Positions 28,485 to 39,100 of a stretch of 64,000 nucleotides of DNA are shown piece by piece. Position numbers and translations under genes: made by a program. The notes under the pieces are model-generated. The model did not search any database and was not told the origin of the DNA. It was given only the letters and a program-made list of their open reading frames with translations. Each line of letters opens with the position of its first letter. The stretch's first letter is position 1. Source of the DNA: Chitinophaga sp. CF118 (lineage in GTDB: Bacteria; Bacteroidota; Bacteroidia; Chitinophagales; Chitinophagaceae); NCBI RefSeq assembly GCF_900112615.1, contig NZ_FOMK01000012.1:141108-205107 (forward strand), written 5' to 3'.

Positions 28485-28512
28485 GGGACTGACTCAAAAG
28501 GTCAGTCCCATT
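28485..28512 (+). terminator. hairpin closing the plus-strand glycan operon
   Basis: Perfect 9-bp stem GGGACTGAC / GTCAGTCCC with a 7-nt loop, followed by a short ATTT tract. It lies 15 bp after the GT2 stop. Confidence 0.6.
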
Positions 28513-28559
28513 TAATGTCGCTCAGTTGCTCGCAGCGAAGCAATTTTAGATACTGAACC

Positions 28560-28853
28560 ATGCAACACAAAATTAATCTCGCCTTACAGATATTGCCATC
28601 TGTACCCAGTGAACAGGTATATGCCGTAGTAGATGAAGCTATTGCTGTAATACAGGCATCCGGACTGAAATATCGCGTTTGTCCTTTTGAGACAGTAATA
28701 GAGGGCACTTATGAAGAAACCATGGAGGTTGTTCGTAAGGCCCAGGAAGTATGTTTCAAAGCAGGTGCTTCACAACTGCTGGTCTATATTAAAATGCAGA
28801 TCAAAAAAGATGCAGATGTAAGTATTGAAGATAAGACGGGTAAATACGACTGA
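28560..28853 (+). CDS. thiamine-binding MTH1187/YkoF-type protein (UPF0045)
   Basis: A 97-aa ferredoxin-like protein of the MTH1187 family (UPF0045/DUF77). Typical features are NLALQILPSVP at the start, VVDEAIAVIQASGLKYRV, PFETVIEGTYEE and a C-terminal VYIKMQIKKD strand. Family members are small tetrameric cytoplasmic proteins, several of which bind thiamine. It stands alone: a hairpin separates it from the glycan operon upstream, and its stop directly abuts the end of the convergent exporter gene. Confidence 0.8.
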   Translation: MQHKINLALQILPSVPSEQVYAVVDEAIAVIQASGLKYRVCPFETVIEGTYEETMEVVRKAQEVCFKAGASQLLVYIKMQIKKDADVSIEDKTGKYD

Positions 28854-30098
28854 TCAGCCAAAGACCAGATAAGCAATTCCCAGTGTAAAGAAGATGTTGA
28901 ACACCTGCGCTATGATGAACGCAAGTGCAGGGCGGCCATTGTCCATCTTAAAGATATCTGTGAACTTTGTTTCCAGTCCGATGCAGGTAAAGGCCAGCGC
29001 AAACCAGTATGTCTGCATTTCTTTCAGGGAGCCTTTTGCTGCTGCGACCAGCGGTGTTGATAGTATAAAGGAAAAGAATACGGATGCCAATACAAACCCC
29101 AGAACAAACTTAGGAAAGCGATCCCAGATAGTACGAAGGGTCGGTTTTTCGAAATTCGCCTCTTTGCGGGTATAAGACCAATATAAAGAGATAAAGAATG
29201 CTGCCAGTCCCAATAATACATTCTGGGAGAATTTTACCAATGTAGCATATTTCAGCGCTTCCTCACCCAGCATTGTGCCTGCCGCCACTACAGCTCCTGA
29301 AGTATCTATCGTACCACCGAGCCATGCTCCCGCTACGGCTGGAGACATATGTGCCCAAATGGCAATGTAAGGCATAAATAACATCATGGGAATAGCCACA
29401 ATGAGTACAAGTGAAATTACATGCGACAATTTTTTGTTATCGCCTTCAATAGCACCTGCAGTAGCAATAGCAGCTGATACTCCGCAGATGGATACAGCGC
29501 TGGAAATCATCATCCTGAATTCCTCATCCAATCCCAGTTTACCACATAACCAGAAGCTAAAATACCATACAGTAAATACTACGGCAACGGATTGAATAAT
29601 TCCCAGACCTCCCCCTTTAATGATGTCTTGAAAAAGCACATTACAACCAAGCAAAACAAGACCAATTTTGATATATAATTCCGTTTGAATGGCAGGCTTC
29701 AGCCAGCCCGGTACTCCAATCAGGTTACTGATTAATAATCCGAGGATAAGACTGAATAATACAACCTCAATACCAAAGTCTTTAATGGCTTTGTTTCCTG
29801 ATATCACCTGAGCCAGTAATGTAATAAACATGATGACCAGCAGGGAAGGAATGAGTTTGAGTAATTGTGTATTACCAGTAAGTAGTTTTGCAGCAAACAG
29901 ACTGCCTAATGCCCATAAAAACAGGACACCTATTTGTTGCCAGAGTGCAATATTCGCAAATTGATCTTTCAGTGTACCAACGTTACTCCATACCGCAAAT
30001 TTTGGTAACAGGGGTTTAAAAGCAAAACAAATGAGACCAATGGTTATGAAAGCTATAATGACTGCAATCCAGTCTTCGTGAAGAGTTTTCTTAGGCAT
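28854..30098 (-). CDS. YeiH/UPF0324-family putative exporter
   Basis: A 414-aa protein with about ten hydrophobic helices. It matches the conserved-hypothetical-698 (YeiH, putative sulfate exporter) family: LISNLIGVPGWLKPAIQ, IGLVLLGCNVLF, SAVSICGVSAAIATAGAIEGD and TIDTSGAVVAAG are the family signature stretches. Substrate is not established; the 'sulfate exporter' label is tentative. It begins 55 bp after the end of the SpmA-SpmB gene and may be cotranscribed with it. Confidence 0.8.
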   Translation of the reverse strand: MPKKTLHEDWIAVIIAFITIGLICFAFKPLLPKFAVWSNVGTLKDQFANIALWQQIGVLFLWALGSLFAAKLLTGNTQLLKLIPSLLVIMFITLLAQVISGNKAIKDFGIEVVLFSLILGLLISNLIGVPGWLKPAIQTELYIKIGLVLLGCNVLFQDIIKGGGLGIIQSVAVVFTVWYFSFWLCGKLGLDEEFRMMISSAVSICGVSAAIATAGAIEGDNKKLSHVISLVLIVAIPMMLFMPYIAIWAHMSPAVAGAWLGGTIDTSGAVVAAGTMLGEEALKYATLVKFSQNVLLGLAAFFISLYWSYTRKEANFEKPTLRTIWDRFPKFVLGFVLASVFFSFILSTPLVAAAKGSLKEMQTYWFALAFTCIGLETKFTDIFKMDNGRPALAFIIAQVFNIFFTLGIAYLVFG

Positions 30099-30153
30099 GA
30101 TTAATCAGCAAATAGGTGACGGTGGTAATGTCCAATATACGTATGATTTTTTA

Positions 30154-31386
30154 TCAATGAAAGAAAATATATCCGATTATAATGGCACATACCACTCCTA
30201 CAAAATCGGCAATTAGTCCGCAGGTAAGTGCATAGCGGGTATTTTTGATATTTACAGAGCCGAAGTATACTGCCAGTACATAAAAGGTAGTTTCAGTAGA
30301 TCCCTGGATAATACATGCCAGCCGTCCCTGGAAGGAATCCACACCATAATGTTTGATGACATCTATCATCAGACCACGGGCAGCACCACCGCTGAAAGTT
30401 TTCATGAGGCCAACAGGAAGAGCAGGTACAAAGTCTGTATTCAATCCCATCCATGCGAATAAACTACCAATTGCGTTCACCACATAATCCATACAACCGG
30501 TATTGCGGAATGCACTGATCCCTACCAGCATAGCTACCAGATAGGGGATAATCATAATAGATACCTGGAAACCTTCTTTAGCACCTTCTATAAATACCTC
30601 ATAGGCATTGATCTTACTGATCATAGCCATAACCAGGAACGATACGATCACAGAAAAAATGAGTAATCCTCCAATGAGTGCGGTATAAACGGCGATCTGG
30701 TCGGGTGGAAGATTATGCATCCCAAAATAGAGCGCCGTCATAAGGGCTGCAAGGCCACCCACAAATACCAGGATTGGTAATCTGAAGAGGTTAATGCGCT
30801 GATAGATGGCAACAGCTATCATACCAGATATAAAAGAAATGAGAGTACCTATAAGAGAGGGGATAAATATGTCTGCTGCATTTGCCGCACCACTGGCCAG
30901 CCGGATAGCAATAACAGAGGTCGGAATGATGGTAATGCCAGCCGTATTCAGCACCAGGAACATGATCTGAGCGTTTGTGGCGACTTCCTTTTCCGGGTTG
31001 ATATCCTGTAACTCCTTCATGGCCTTAAGTCCGAGGGGAGTAGCCGCATTGTCCAGTCCTAGGGCTGTAGCACTAAAATTCATCAGGATAGAGCCCATGG
31101 CAGGATTGTTTTTTGGGATACCTGGAAATAACTTTGAAAAGAAGGGGTCTACAGCTTTGGCAAACAGTTTGATCATACCAGCTTTTTCCCCCACACGCAT
31201 GATTCCTAACCAGAAGGTCATGATGCCCGCCAAGCCCAGGGAAATTTCGGCCCCGGTTTTGGCACTGTCAAACATGCCGGACATGACATTGGAAAATACA
31301 GCCGTATCATGAAGTACTATCAGGCGAAAAAGTGCCACCACAAAAGAGATCAGGAAAAAAGCCAGCCATACGTAGTTTAAAGCCAT
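30154..31386 (-). CDS. SpmA-SpmB fusion (nucleoside-recognition/Gate domain membrane protein)
   Basis: A 410-aa membrane protein in which two Gate (nucleoside-recognition) domains follow each other. Residues ~1-200 correspond to SpmA (GLAGIMTFWLGIMRVGEKAG, NNPAMGSILMNFSATALGLDNAATP) and ~225-410 to SpmB (GFQVSIMIIPYLVAMLVGI, ALPVGLMKTFSGGAARG, GSTETTFYVLAVYFGSVN). In Bacillus the two are separate spore-maturation proteins, but Bacteroidota commonly have this fusion without sporulation, so the substrate is unknown. A consensus promoter is seen at 31411-31439. Confidence 0.85.
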   Translation of the reverse strand: MALNYVWLAFFLISFVVALFRLIVLHDTAVFSNVMSGMFDSAKTGAEISLGLAGIMTFWLGIMRVGEKAGMIKLFAKAVDPFFSKLFPGIPKNNPAMGSILMNFSATALGLDNAATPLGLKAMKELQDINPEKEVATNAQIMFLVLNTAGITIIPTSVIAIRLASGAANAADIFIPSLIGTLISFISGMIAVAIYQRINLFRLPILVFVGGLAALMTALYFGMHNLPPDQIAVYTALIGGLLIFSVIVSFLVMAMISKINAYEVFIEGAKEGFQVSIMIIPYLVAMLVGISAFRNTGCMDYVVNAIGSLFAWMGLNTDFVPALPVGLMKTFSGGAARGLMIDVIKHYGVDSFQGRLACIIQGSTETTFYVLAVYFGSVNIKNTRYALTCGLIADFVGVVCAIIIGYIFFH

Positions 31387-31410
31387 ATATACAAGTTAGG
31401 TACGATCCTT

Positions 31411-31440
31411 CAAATCTAATGCAAATATTAAAAGTACAAA
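31411..31440 (-). promoter_or_regulatory. Bacteroidota-type promoter of the SpmA-SpmB gene
   Basis: On the minus strand: -33 TTTG (31437-31440), 18 nt spacer, -7 TAGATTTG (31411-31418), a full match to TAnnTTTG. The start codon is 25 bp downstream. Confidence 0.5.
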
Positions 31441-31708
31441 TTGTTTTATGTGTAATATAATCGCTTATAAACAGAATTTGGAGAGAATTGATTAAGTGAC
31501 TGTATATCCGCGTTCTCAACTGAGTATCAATCCAGGTAGAAAATATTCGCGTCAAGTTATTTCATAAATCTATTGATTCACAATTATTTAGAATGTAATT
31601 TCAGGAGAAAAACTCTTTCATGGAATACAGGCTTAAAATTTAACCCTTCCTAATAGTTGCCGGATAAGACATGATTTTGTGTTTTAAAGGATAGATGAAC
31701 TATTTTTT

Positions 31709-31780
31709 AAGCATATATAAAGCATATCTCTGGAAGTATGCTTTGTTTATGCTTTATATATGCTTCACATATGCTTTATC
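31709..31780. repeat. inverted array of 11-bp units (TATGCTT + 4 nt)
   Basis: TATGCTT occurs at 31737, 31748, 31759 and 31770, exactly 11 bp apart, each followed by four variable bases. The reverse complement AAGCATA occurs at 31709 and 31720, also 11 bp apart. A 6-bp centre (TGGAAG) separates the two orientations. AAGCATATATAAAGCATA (31709-31726) is an exact 18-bp inverted match to 31748-31765. Confidence 0.85.
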
Positions 31781-32037
31781 TCTCTGTAATCCTTAATGTC
31801 AAAGACTTTCCACCGATTTATTGACTTCATTTCTCATGGTTTTTACAGCTAGACAGGAATAATTTAAATTTTAGATAATGTATATGGTATATATAATCAA
31901 TGTGGTTATTTTTATGGTAATGGACATCATATTTAGACCAGATGATGATAGTGAGCCATAAAAGACCTGTCAGAAATCCCAAAAGAACCAGGTAATGATC
32001 TTTTAGGCAGCGCTTTCTGCAAAAGCAGAAAAAGTAT

Positions 32038-32045
32038 TATCTTCG
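32038..32045 (+). promoter_or_regulatory. -7 box in front of ychF
   Basis: TATCTTCG, one mismatch to TAnnTTTG, followed by CGC; the start codon is 16 bp downstream. No convincing -33 TTG is seen at the right distance. Confidence 0.35.
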
Positions 32046-32060
32046 CGCAAATTTTAAAAA

Positions 32061-33164
32061 ATGGCGTTACAAGCTGGAATTGTTGGATTGCCGAATGTAG
32101 GGAAGTCGACATTATTTAATGCGGTAAGCAATAGTGCCAAAGCACAGGCCAGCAATTACCGTTTCTGTACAATAGAACCCAACGTAGGCTCGGTAGATGT
32201 ACCGGACGAACGTTTATATAAACTGGAGGAGCTTGTAAAGCCCAATCGCGTAGTTCCTACCACTATCGAATTTGTGGACATTGCCGGTCTCGTAAAAGGT
32301 GCAAGCAAGGGAGAAGGACTGGGAAACAAGTTTCTGGCTAACATTCGTGAAGTAGATGCCATCGTGCATGTGATCCGCTGCTTCGAAGACGATAATATCT
32401 TAAGAGAAGAAGGTGCTATCAATCCTGTGAGCGATAAGGAAATTATTGATACCGAACTGCAGCTGAAAGACCTGGAAAGTGTAGAAAGAAAGGTTGCCCG
32501 TACTGAAAAGATGGCTAAAACCGGTGGAGATCCAAAGGCTAAGAAAGAGTTCGAAATTCTGAAACAGTGTCAGGAACACCTGGAAAAAGGGCGTAATATC
32601 CGTGAACTGGGGCTGAGCAAAGAAGACAGTTCTGCTATTGCAGATCTGATGCTGCTCACCGCAAAACCGGTATTATATGTTGCGAACGTGGATGAAGCAT
32701 CCATGCACACCGGCAACAAGTACTCCGAGCAATTACAGGAATCTGTAAAAGCAGAAGGTGCACAGGTGATCATTATGAACAATAACATTGAAGCACAGAT
32801 CTCCGAAATGGAAGATCCTGATGATAAGGCACTCTTCCTGGAAGAATATAAACTGGCTGAACCAGGTTTGAACCGCCTGATCCGCTCTGCTTATAATCTG
32901 CTGAACCTGATCACTTATTTTACTGCTGGTGTACAGGAAGTACGGGCATGGACTATCCTTAGAGGCTGGAAAGCGCCGGCATCTGCCAGTGTGATTCACA
33001 CGGATTTTGAAAAGGGTTTCATTAAAGCAGAGGTAATTGCTTATGAAGACTTTGTAAAATATGGTTCAGAAGCGGCCGCGCGTGATAATGGCCGTTTGCG
33101 TATAGAAGGTAAAGAATATGTAGTTGCTGATGGAGATGTAATGCATTTCCGCTTCAACGTATAA
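32061..33164 (+). CDS. ychF: redox-regulated ATPase/GTPase YchF (Obg-like)
   Basis: A 367-aa translation-associated P-loop NTPase of the Obg/HflX superfamily that binds ribosomes and hydrolyses ATP in preference to GTP. G1 is GLPNVGKSTLFNAV near the N-terminus, the G3 region is FVDIAGLVKGASKGEGLGN, followed by a coiled-coil insertion (VERKVARTEKM). A noncanonical G4 segment (VANVDE) explains the relaxed nucleotide specificity known in the family. The C-terminal TGS domain includes TAGVQEVRAW and DFVKYGSEAAARDNG. Length is standard. Transcribed alone, ended by a strong hairpin. Confidence 0.95.
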   Translation: MALQAGIVGLPNVGKSTLFNAVSNSAKAQASNYRFCTIEPNVGSVDVPDERLYKLEELVKPNRVVPTTIEFVDIAGLVKGASKGEGLGNKFLANIREVDAIVHVIRCFEDDNILREEGAINPVSDKEIIDTELQLKDLESVERKVARTEKMAKTGGDPKAKKEFEILKQCQEHLEKGRNIRELGLSKEDSSAIADLMLLTAKPVLYVANVDEASMHTGNKYSEQLQESVKAEGAQVIIMNNNIEAQISEMEDPDDKALFLEEYKLAEPGLNRLIRSAYNLLNLITYFTAGVQEVRAWTILRGWKAPASASVIHTDFEKGFIKAEVIAYEDFVKYGSEAAARDNGRLRIEGKEYVVADGDVMHFRFNV

Positions 33165-33206
33165 GATACTTCAGTGCTAAATGCAGCTGAGGGTTACAAC
33201 AAATCA

Positions 33207-33235
33207 GACGTCCCGGGCATAGTGCCCGGGACGTC
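33207..33235. terminator. strong hairpin between convergent ychF and TonB receptor genes
   Basis: Perfect 13-bp stem GACGTCCCGGGCA / TGCCCGGGACGTC with a 3-nt loop. There is no good T tract on either side, so it is an atypical bidirectional terminator or a 3'-end stabilising structure. Confidence 0.55.
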
Positions 33236-33258
33236 GTCTATTTAGAGATGTTCATTAT

Positions 33259-36018
33259 TTATTTAAATACTTCATCAAACAGCAGTGATACATAATAGAT
33301 ACCGCCCACTGTTGGATTACCTAAAGATGTCTGGTAATAGTGGTTGGTAATATTAGATCCACCCAGTTTGATCGTTGCTTTAGCTTTTGGAATCTTGTAG
33401 TTTACCTGAGCATCCAGGGTACCATAGGCAGAAACATTGCCGGTCACGAAACTGGAATTCCATAAAAAAGCGTCCTGCCAGCGATAGGTGACATTAAATC
33501 CTATATTCTTATATACGTTCCTGTTGGAAACACCTAAGTTAAAACGATACTTTGGGGTATTAAAGGCGGTAGCGAGTCCATCAGATTCTTTAGTGATATC
33601 ATTATAGGAGAAGTTACCAGAAAGCGTCCAGGTTTTAATCAGGTAATCCAATCCTAATGCACCACCCTGTGTTTTAACATCGGAAGGATTGTTCACGTAT
33701 GTAGCAAAGATATTAGCCCTGTTGAAAGCCGGGTCCTGCGCCAGTGGTTGTGTAGGCTGCAGCAAAACCAGGTAGGAGAGGAAGTTCTTATAAGAACTGT
33801 AATAATAATAAACGTCTATTAACAGGCGGTTCTTTATCAGACCCTTATAACCGATTTCATAAGCCTTCACACTTTCTGGTTTGAACTTGCCAAAAGTATA
33901 TGTTTGAAGGAGGGAAGGATCGCCTGCCGCCGCATAACGCTGTACACTGGCTTGTGTATACCCTTTGTTGTTATACAGATCGTATTTAGTAAGCATTTCC
34001 GGTAATCCGCCGATCAGTCGTGTATTTGAACGTATAGGCAAATCTATGTACTGATCCTGGTTAGTTGGGTTCCGGTAAGCTGTCTGGAAAGAGAGGCGGA
34101 TGTTATGTTGAGGAGCAACGGTGAATACACCGGAAATACGTGGTGTAAACCTCCCGTCAAAGTTCTCGTTCTTATCATAACGTACAGAAGCCGTCAGTTT
34201 AATACGGTCGTTCACCAGTTTTTTACTGGCCTGTAAAAAACCACCATATTCATCTACCTTAATCCTTCCGGCTGCATCATCAAATATAGTACCATCTGAG
34301 TTCAGTGAATAACGGCGGAAGGAAGCTCCTGCCTGTAATTCAAAAACTTTTATATGATCTGAAAAGTCATAGAATCCTTCATAATGATAGAGATTGGTTT
34401 TATCATTGAATTTGGCGCCATTCCTTCCGGCACCAAAACCTATGTAACGATTTGTGATTGCGTCTTTAGCGGTGTTGAATGCCGTTGAACCGGGTTGCAA
34501 ACGGGCACGGTCTGCATATCCTCTTGCAATTGCATGGGCTTCTGCATCTGTTTTAACACCAGGAGCACCCGCGAATATACCCGCTCTTGCCTGGTTATAG
34601 ACAGTTGCATATTCTGCAAACCAGCCTCCGATTACATTACCATTTGCATCGGTGACCGCACTTTGATTGTAAGTCTCGTTCAGTAATGTACCCAGTGCGG
34701 TGGCATTATATGCCTCTCCGGAACGTTCCTGTGTAGTGTACCCCCGGAGGAAAAAGCGTTTGCCTCTCAGTTCCAGTTTGTATTGTCCCAGGTTGAACTT
34801 ACGCAGTGAATAGCGGTCAGACCCTGTATACACAGTAGTGCCGGAGCCCCAGTTTCCTTGCAGAATGGCCTCTATATTATCTGTAATCTTATAATGAAAT
34901 GCCAATCCTGTTTTCAGGCTTTTGGTATTATAATCCACGAGGTCTTTTTCGCGGTAGCCTGTACGGGAAACAGACACACCATTTAATAAACCTGCGGTAG
35001 CACCAAATTTGGTAGTTATTTCATCACCATATACATTGATCCCATCATAGTTGGGATCTGTAGCGTGAGAGAATCCGGCTTTCGTTTTAATATTCAGACG
35101 GTCAAAATTTGTAGAATCCTGTGCCTGCCAGTCGTTTGCCTGCATATAGCCGAAGTTCACTTTAAAAGCAAAGCGGCCAAATGCCTTTGCATAACGGGCT
35201 GTTACATCAGGAATGAACCCAACACTGGATTGCTGCACCGTCCCGAGATGGTTAACGCCGGCCTGTAATTTAACACTGAGGCCCTGATACTCAAACGGGT
35301 TTTTGCTGGTCATCAGCAAAGTACCGTTCATACCACCAGCGCCATATAATGCAGAAGACGCACCGGGTAGCAGTTCCACAGAAGCCAGGTCCAGCTCAGA
35401 GACCCCTACTATATTACCTACAGAGAAGTTCAGTCCGGGTGCCTGGTTATCCATTCCATCCATCAACTGATTGAAACGGGTATTACCATTGGTATTGAAC
35501 CCCCGGGTAGTGACCGTACGAAAACTCAGGCTCTGTACACTCGACTCCACACCTTTTAAAGAGGGGAGCGCGTCGTAGAAACTGGGAGCAGCCGTTTCAC
35601 GGATGGCCGTTAAATTCAGTTTTTCAATAGATACAGGAGATTCCAGGATACTTTCTGATACACGGCTGGCCGCTACTACGACTTCATTGCCGAGTATTTC
35701 CGTAGAGGAAAGTGTTACAGCTACATCGGTAGAGCTGTTCACCACTACCTGCTGAGTGCTGAATCCTACGGACGAAAAGATAAGTGTTACTGGAAAAGGA
35801 CGGGAGGTATTCAGTTTAAAATGTCCACTTTCATCTGAAACAGTACCTAGTCTGGTACCTTTCAAACTAACAGATACACCTGGCAATGGTGCGCCTGTGG
35901 CATTATTGGTAACTGTACCTGTGATAACATTTTGTTGCTGCGCAGATAAATTAACAGCATACAGGTTGAGCAACAATAACAGGAAACACGAGCATGTTTT
36001 TTGTAAAGATAACTTCAT
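33259..36018 (-). CDS. TonB-dependent outer-membrane receptor
   Basis: About 919 aa from the ATG at 36018 (MKLSLQKTCSCF), which begins a normal signal peptide ending in LSAQ. An upstream in-frame ATG at 36072 reaches into the terminator of the czc operon and is rejected. After the signal comes a carboxypeptidase-regulatory-like domain (ITGTVTNNATGAPLPGVSV), then the plug (ESPVSIEKLNLTAIRETA; TRGFNTNGNTRFNQLMDGMD; LLPGASSALYGAGGMNGTL) and a 22-strand barrel ending in VSLLFDEVFK with terminal aromatic Phe. It is not paired with a SusD gene. The substrate is unknown; it is next to metal efflux genes but separated by a terminator. Confidence 0.9.
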   Translation of the reverse strand: MKLSLQKTCSCFLLLLLNLYAVNLSAQQQNVITGTVTNNATGAPLPGVSVSLKGTRLGTVSDESGHFKLNTSRPFPVTLIFSSVGFSTQQVVVNSSTDVAVTLSSTEILGNEVVVAASRVSESILESPVSIEKLNLTAIRETAAPSFYDALPSLKGVESSVQSLSFRTVTTRGFNTNGNTRFNQLMDGMDNQAPGLNFSVGNIVGVSELDLASVELLPGASSALYGAGGMNGTLLMTSKNPFEYQGLSVKLQAGVNHLGTVQQSSVGFIPDVTARYAKAFGRFAFKVNFGYMQANDWQAQDSTNFDRLNIKTKAGFSHATDPNYDGINVYGDEITTKFGATAGLLNGVSVSRTGYREKDLVDYNTKSLKTGLAFHYKITDNIEAILQGNWGSGTTVYTGSDRYSLRKFNLGQYKLELRGKRFFLRGYTTQERSGEAYNATALGTLLNETYNQSAVTDANGNVIGGWFAEYATVYNQARAGIFAGAPGVKTDAEAHAIARGYADRARLQPGSTAFNTAKDAITNRYIGFGAGRNGAKFNDKTNLYHYEGFYDFSDHIKVFELQAGASFRRYSLNSDGTIFDDAAGRIKVDEYGGFLQASKKLVNDRIKLTASVRYDKNENFDGRFTPRISGVFTVAPQHNIRLSFQTAYRNPTNQDQYIDLPIRSNTRLIGGLPEMLTKYDLYNNKGYTQASVQRYAAAGDPSLLQTYTFGKFKPESVKAYEIGYKGLIKNRLLIDVYYYYSSYKNFLSYLVLLQPTQPLAQDPAFNRANIFATYVNNPSDVKTQGGALGLDYLIKTWTLSGNFSYNDITKESDGLATAFNTPKYRFNLGVSNRNVYKNIGFNVTYRWQDAFLWNSSFVTGNVSAYGTLDAQVNYKIPKAKATIKLGGSNITNHYYQTSLGNPTVGGIYYVSLLFDEVFK

Positions 36019-36075
36019 ATTGTGGATATTTTTGTTGGGTCTTTGGGTAATATAGTACTTAAATATAAGCAAAAA

Positions 36076-36109
36076 AAGTCCACAGTCACTGATGGACTGC
36101 GGACTTTTT
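36076..36109 (-). terminator. intrinsic terminator of the czc operon
   Basis: On the minus strand: AAGTCCGCAGTC ... GACTGTGGACTT with one mismatch, followed by seven T. It lies just beyond the end of czcA and in front of the TonB receptor gene. Confidence 0.75.
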
Positions 36110-36129
36110 ATATATAATCTCCCTATTTT

Positions 36130-39100
36130 CTAATCCATTTTCTGCCCTACTTTCCTATACCCGAGGTAGAAGAAGAGCGGAAATACCAGCAATGTTAATA
36201 CGGTAGCTGTAATTAACCCTCCAATTACTACGATAGCCAGTGGTTTTGAAGTTTCAGAACCTATCCCTTTTGATAATGCAGCTGGCAGCAAACCGATAGC
36301 AGCCATCAGAGCAGTCATAACTACAGGGCGTACCCTGGTACGTACCCCATCGCGAATAGCTACTTCCAGTGTATGCTTGTTAAATTCATGCTTTTTCACC
36401 TTCTGCATATTGTTCTTGAATACAGAAATCAGGATCACCCCGTTCTGAATACAGATCCCAAAGAGGGCAATGAAACCGATACCTGCGGATATACTGAAGT
36501 TGGTTCCCGATATCAGAAGCGCCGCAATACCACCGATGATAGCAAACGGCACATTCAGTAATACCATCCCTGCATCTTTCACATTTCCGAACATGATAAA
36601 CAGGATCAGGAAGATAATGCCCAAACTGACGGGAACGACCTGTGTAAGACGTTTGGTAGCACGCTGCTGATTTTCAAAGTCGCCCGCCCACTGCATTTCA
36701 TATCCTTTATCCAGTTTTACCTGTTTATCTACCTTAGCCTGTGCTTCGGCAATTACACTTCCCATATCACGGCCACGGATAGAGAATTTTACGGCAGTAT
36801 AACGTCTGTTATCATCTCTGAAAATGATACTTGGACCGGTCAGTGTTCTGATAGTCGCAATGTTCTTGATCGGCACCCGTGCACCCCGTATGGTAGGAAC
36901 CATCAGGTCACTGATGCTTTCTGCGGTGTTACGGTATTTTTCCTCATACCGCAGGCGCAGCTGGAATTTACGTTCCCCTTCATAGATCTGCGTAACGGCT
37001 TTACCGCCAATAGCCATTTCAATGATAGCATTGGCATCGGCAGTGGTTACACCATATAATGCCATCTTATTTTCATCCAGTTCGATACGCATTTCCGGCT
37101 GACCAATATTCTTTATCACACCTAGATCTTCCACGCCCTGGATCTTCTTCATGATATCGTACACCTGGTTGGCCTTGCCTTCTGTATAGGTAAGACTGTC
37201 GCCATAAATCTTAACACATAAAGATCCTTTCACACCGGATACTGCTTCTTCCACATTATCCATAATAGGCTGTGAGAAGTTGAGGTTAATACCCGGATAT
37301 ACGGCCAGCTTCTGTTGCATTTTATCAATCAGTTCCTCCTTTGTAATACCGCTCTTCCATTGTTTCTTAGGATAAATATCCACATGGAATTCTATGTTAT
37401 AGAAACCGGTAGCATCTGTACCATCATTCGGACGGCCTGTTTGCGACATCACCTGTTTCACTTCCGGGAAAGCAAGAATGATACGCCGCATCTTATTGGC
37501 CAGCACCTTGGATTCATCCAGAGATACGCTGAGCGGGCAGGTAGCACGGATATAAATGGCACCTTCATCCAGTTCGGGCAGGAACTCACTACCCAGGAAT
37601 CTGAAGCAGAATAAACCAACTACGACCGCTATAACACCAAGCATTAATGAGATGCGTTTATGATGGTAGGTCCATGAGAACATTTTCATGACCCCGTTGG
37701 TAATACCTTCTACAAAGATGTTATGCTTTTCTTTTACATTTTTGCGGAGTAAAATACTGCTCAGTAGCGGTACCAGTGTCAACGTGAGGATCAGTGCTCC
37801 CAATAATGCGAAGCCCAGTGTCCATGCCAGCGGAGAGAACATTTTACCTTCTACCTTTTCGAAAGAGAAGATAGGCAGTAATGCCGCAATGATGATCAGT
37901 TTAGAGAAGAAGATCGCTTTACCCAGTTCACCACCGGTATTTTTGATGATCCCCAGTTTGGACAGTTTATTAAACCGTTCCATTCCTACTTTATGCGAGC
38001 GTTCATCAAGAATTACGAAGATCCCTTCAACCATCACAACGGCCCCGTCTATGATAATACCAAAGTCGATAGCGCCCATCGACAGCAGGTTGGCAGACAT
38101 CCCCCTTAATGTCAGACAGATGAATGCGAACAATAAAGCCAGTGGGATCACCATAGCTACGATTACGGTAGTACGCCAGTCGGCCATGAACAGGAATACG
38201 ATCACCGTTACAAAAATGATCCCTTCCAGCATGTTGTGTAATACGGTATGTGTAGCAAATTCAATCAGATCACTACGATTGTAGAATGTATTGATTTTTA
38301 CATCGGAAGGCAACACCTTATCATTCAGATAGGCAATTCTTTCCTGTACACGTTTGATCACATCACTGGGGTTTTCCCCTTTACGCATCACGATGATACC
38401 TTCTACTACATCATTCTGATTATCACGACCTACCTGTCCAAGACGGGGAAGATTGGAAACATCTACAGAGGCAATATCTTTAACCAGGATAGGTGTATTA
38501 TTGATATTATCTACAATGATGTTACCTATTTCTTCTGCGTTATTCAGCAACCCGATACCACGCACAACATAAGCCTGTGAATTATCTACAATCACATCGC
38601 CACCCACATTGATATTACTTTTGGAAATGGCATTGTATACATCCAGCGGTGTAATATCATAAGAAGCCAGCTTTTGTGGATTCACGGTGATCTCATAAGT
38701 TTTCACTTCACCACCAAAGCTCACCACATCACCTACACCAGGAACATTTAACAAGCGGCGTTCTATCACCCAGTCCTGCAATGTTTTCAGTTCCTTTACT
38801 GTTTTAGTTTTGCTTTCCAGCGTATACCGGAATATTTCACCCGTAGGGCCGGTAGGCGGTTGTACATCTGGGTCCGCACCATCCGGTACTTCCACATCAC
38901 GTAACAGGTTATTTACCTGCTGGCGGGCAAAAGCATCGTCCACACCATCATCGAAAATAACTTTAACAACAGACAGACCAAACACTGTAGTAGAACGTAC
39001 AGATGATTTTTTCTGTACCGGATTCATAGCTATTTCAATGGGAACGGTTACGAATTTTTCTACTTCCTCCGCACTTCTACCCGGCCATTGTGTAATAATA

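Larger units (their letters stand above)
31387..32060. other. 674-bp divergent spacer between SpmA-SpmB and ychF
   Basis: No plausible gene. It contains the minus-strand promoter (31411-31440), a phased array of 11-bp units (31709-31780) and a plus-strand promoter-like element in front of ychF. The remaining sequence is AT-rich and I see nothing else in it. Confidence 0.6.

Noticed and set aside
31709..31780. CRISPR array
   Set aside because: Units are 11 bp in both orientations with 4-bp variable parts; there are no 25-40 bp repeats with unique spacers and no cas genes.
36019..36072. Upstream ATG for the TonB receptor
   Set aside because: It lies in the czc terminator region and would put 18 polar residues before a normal signal peptide that starts at 36018.
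37688..38284. 198-codon plus-strand frame
   Set aside because: Antisense shadow of czcA, which is intact and full length.
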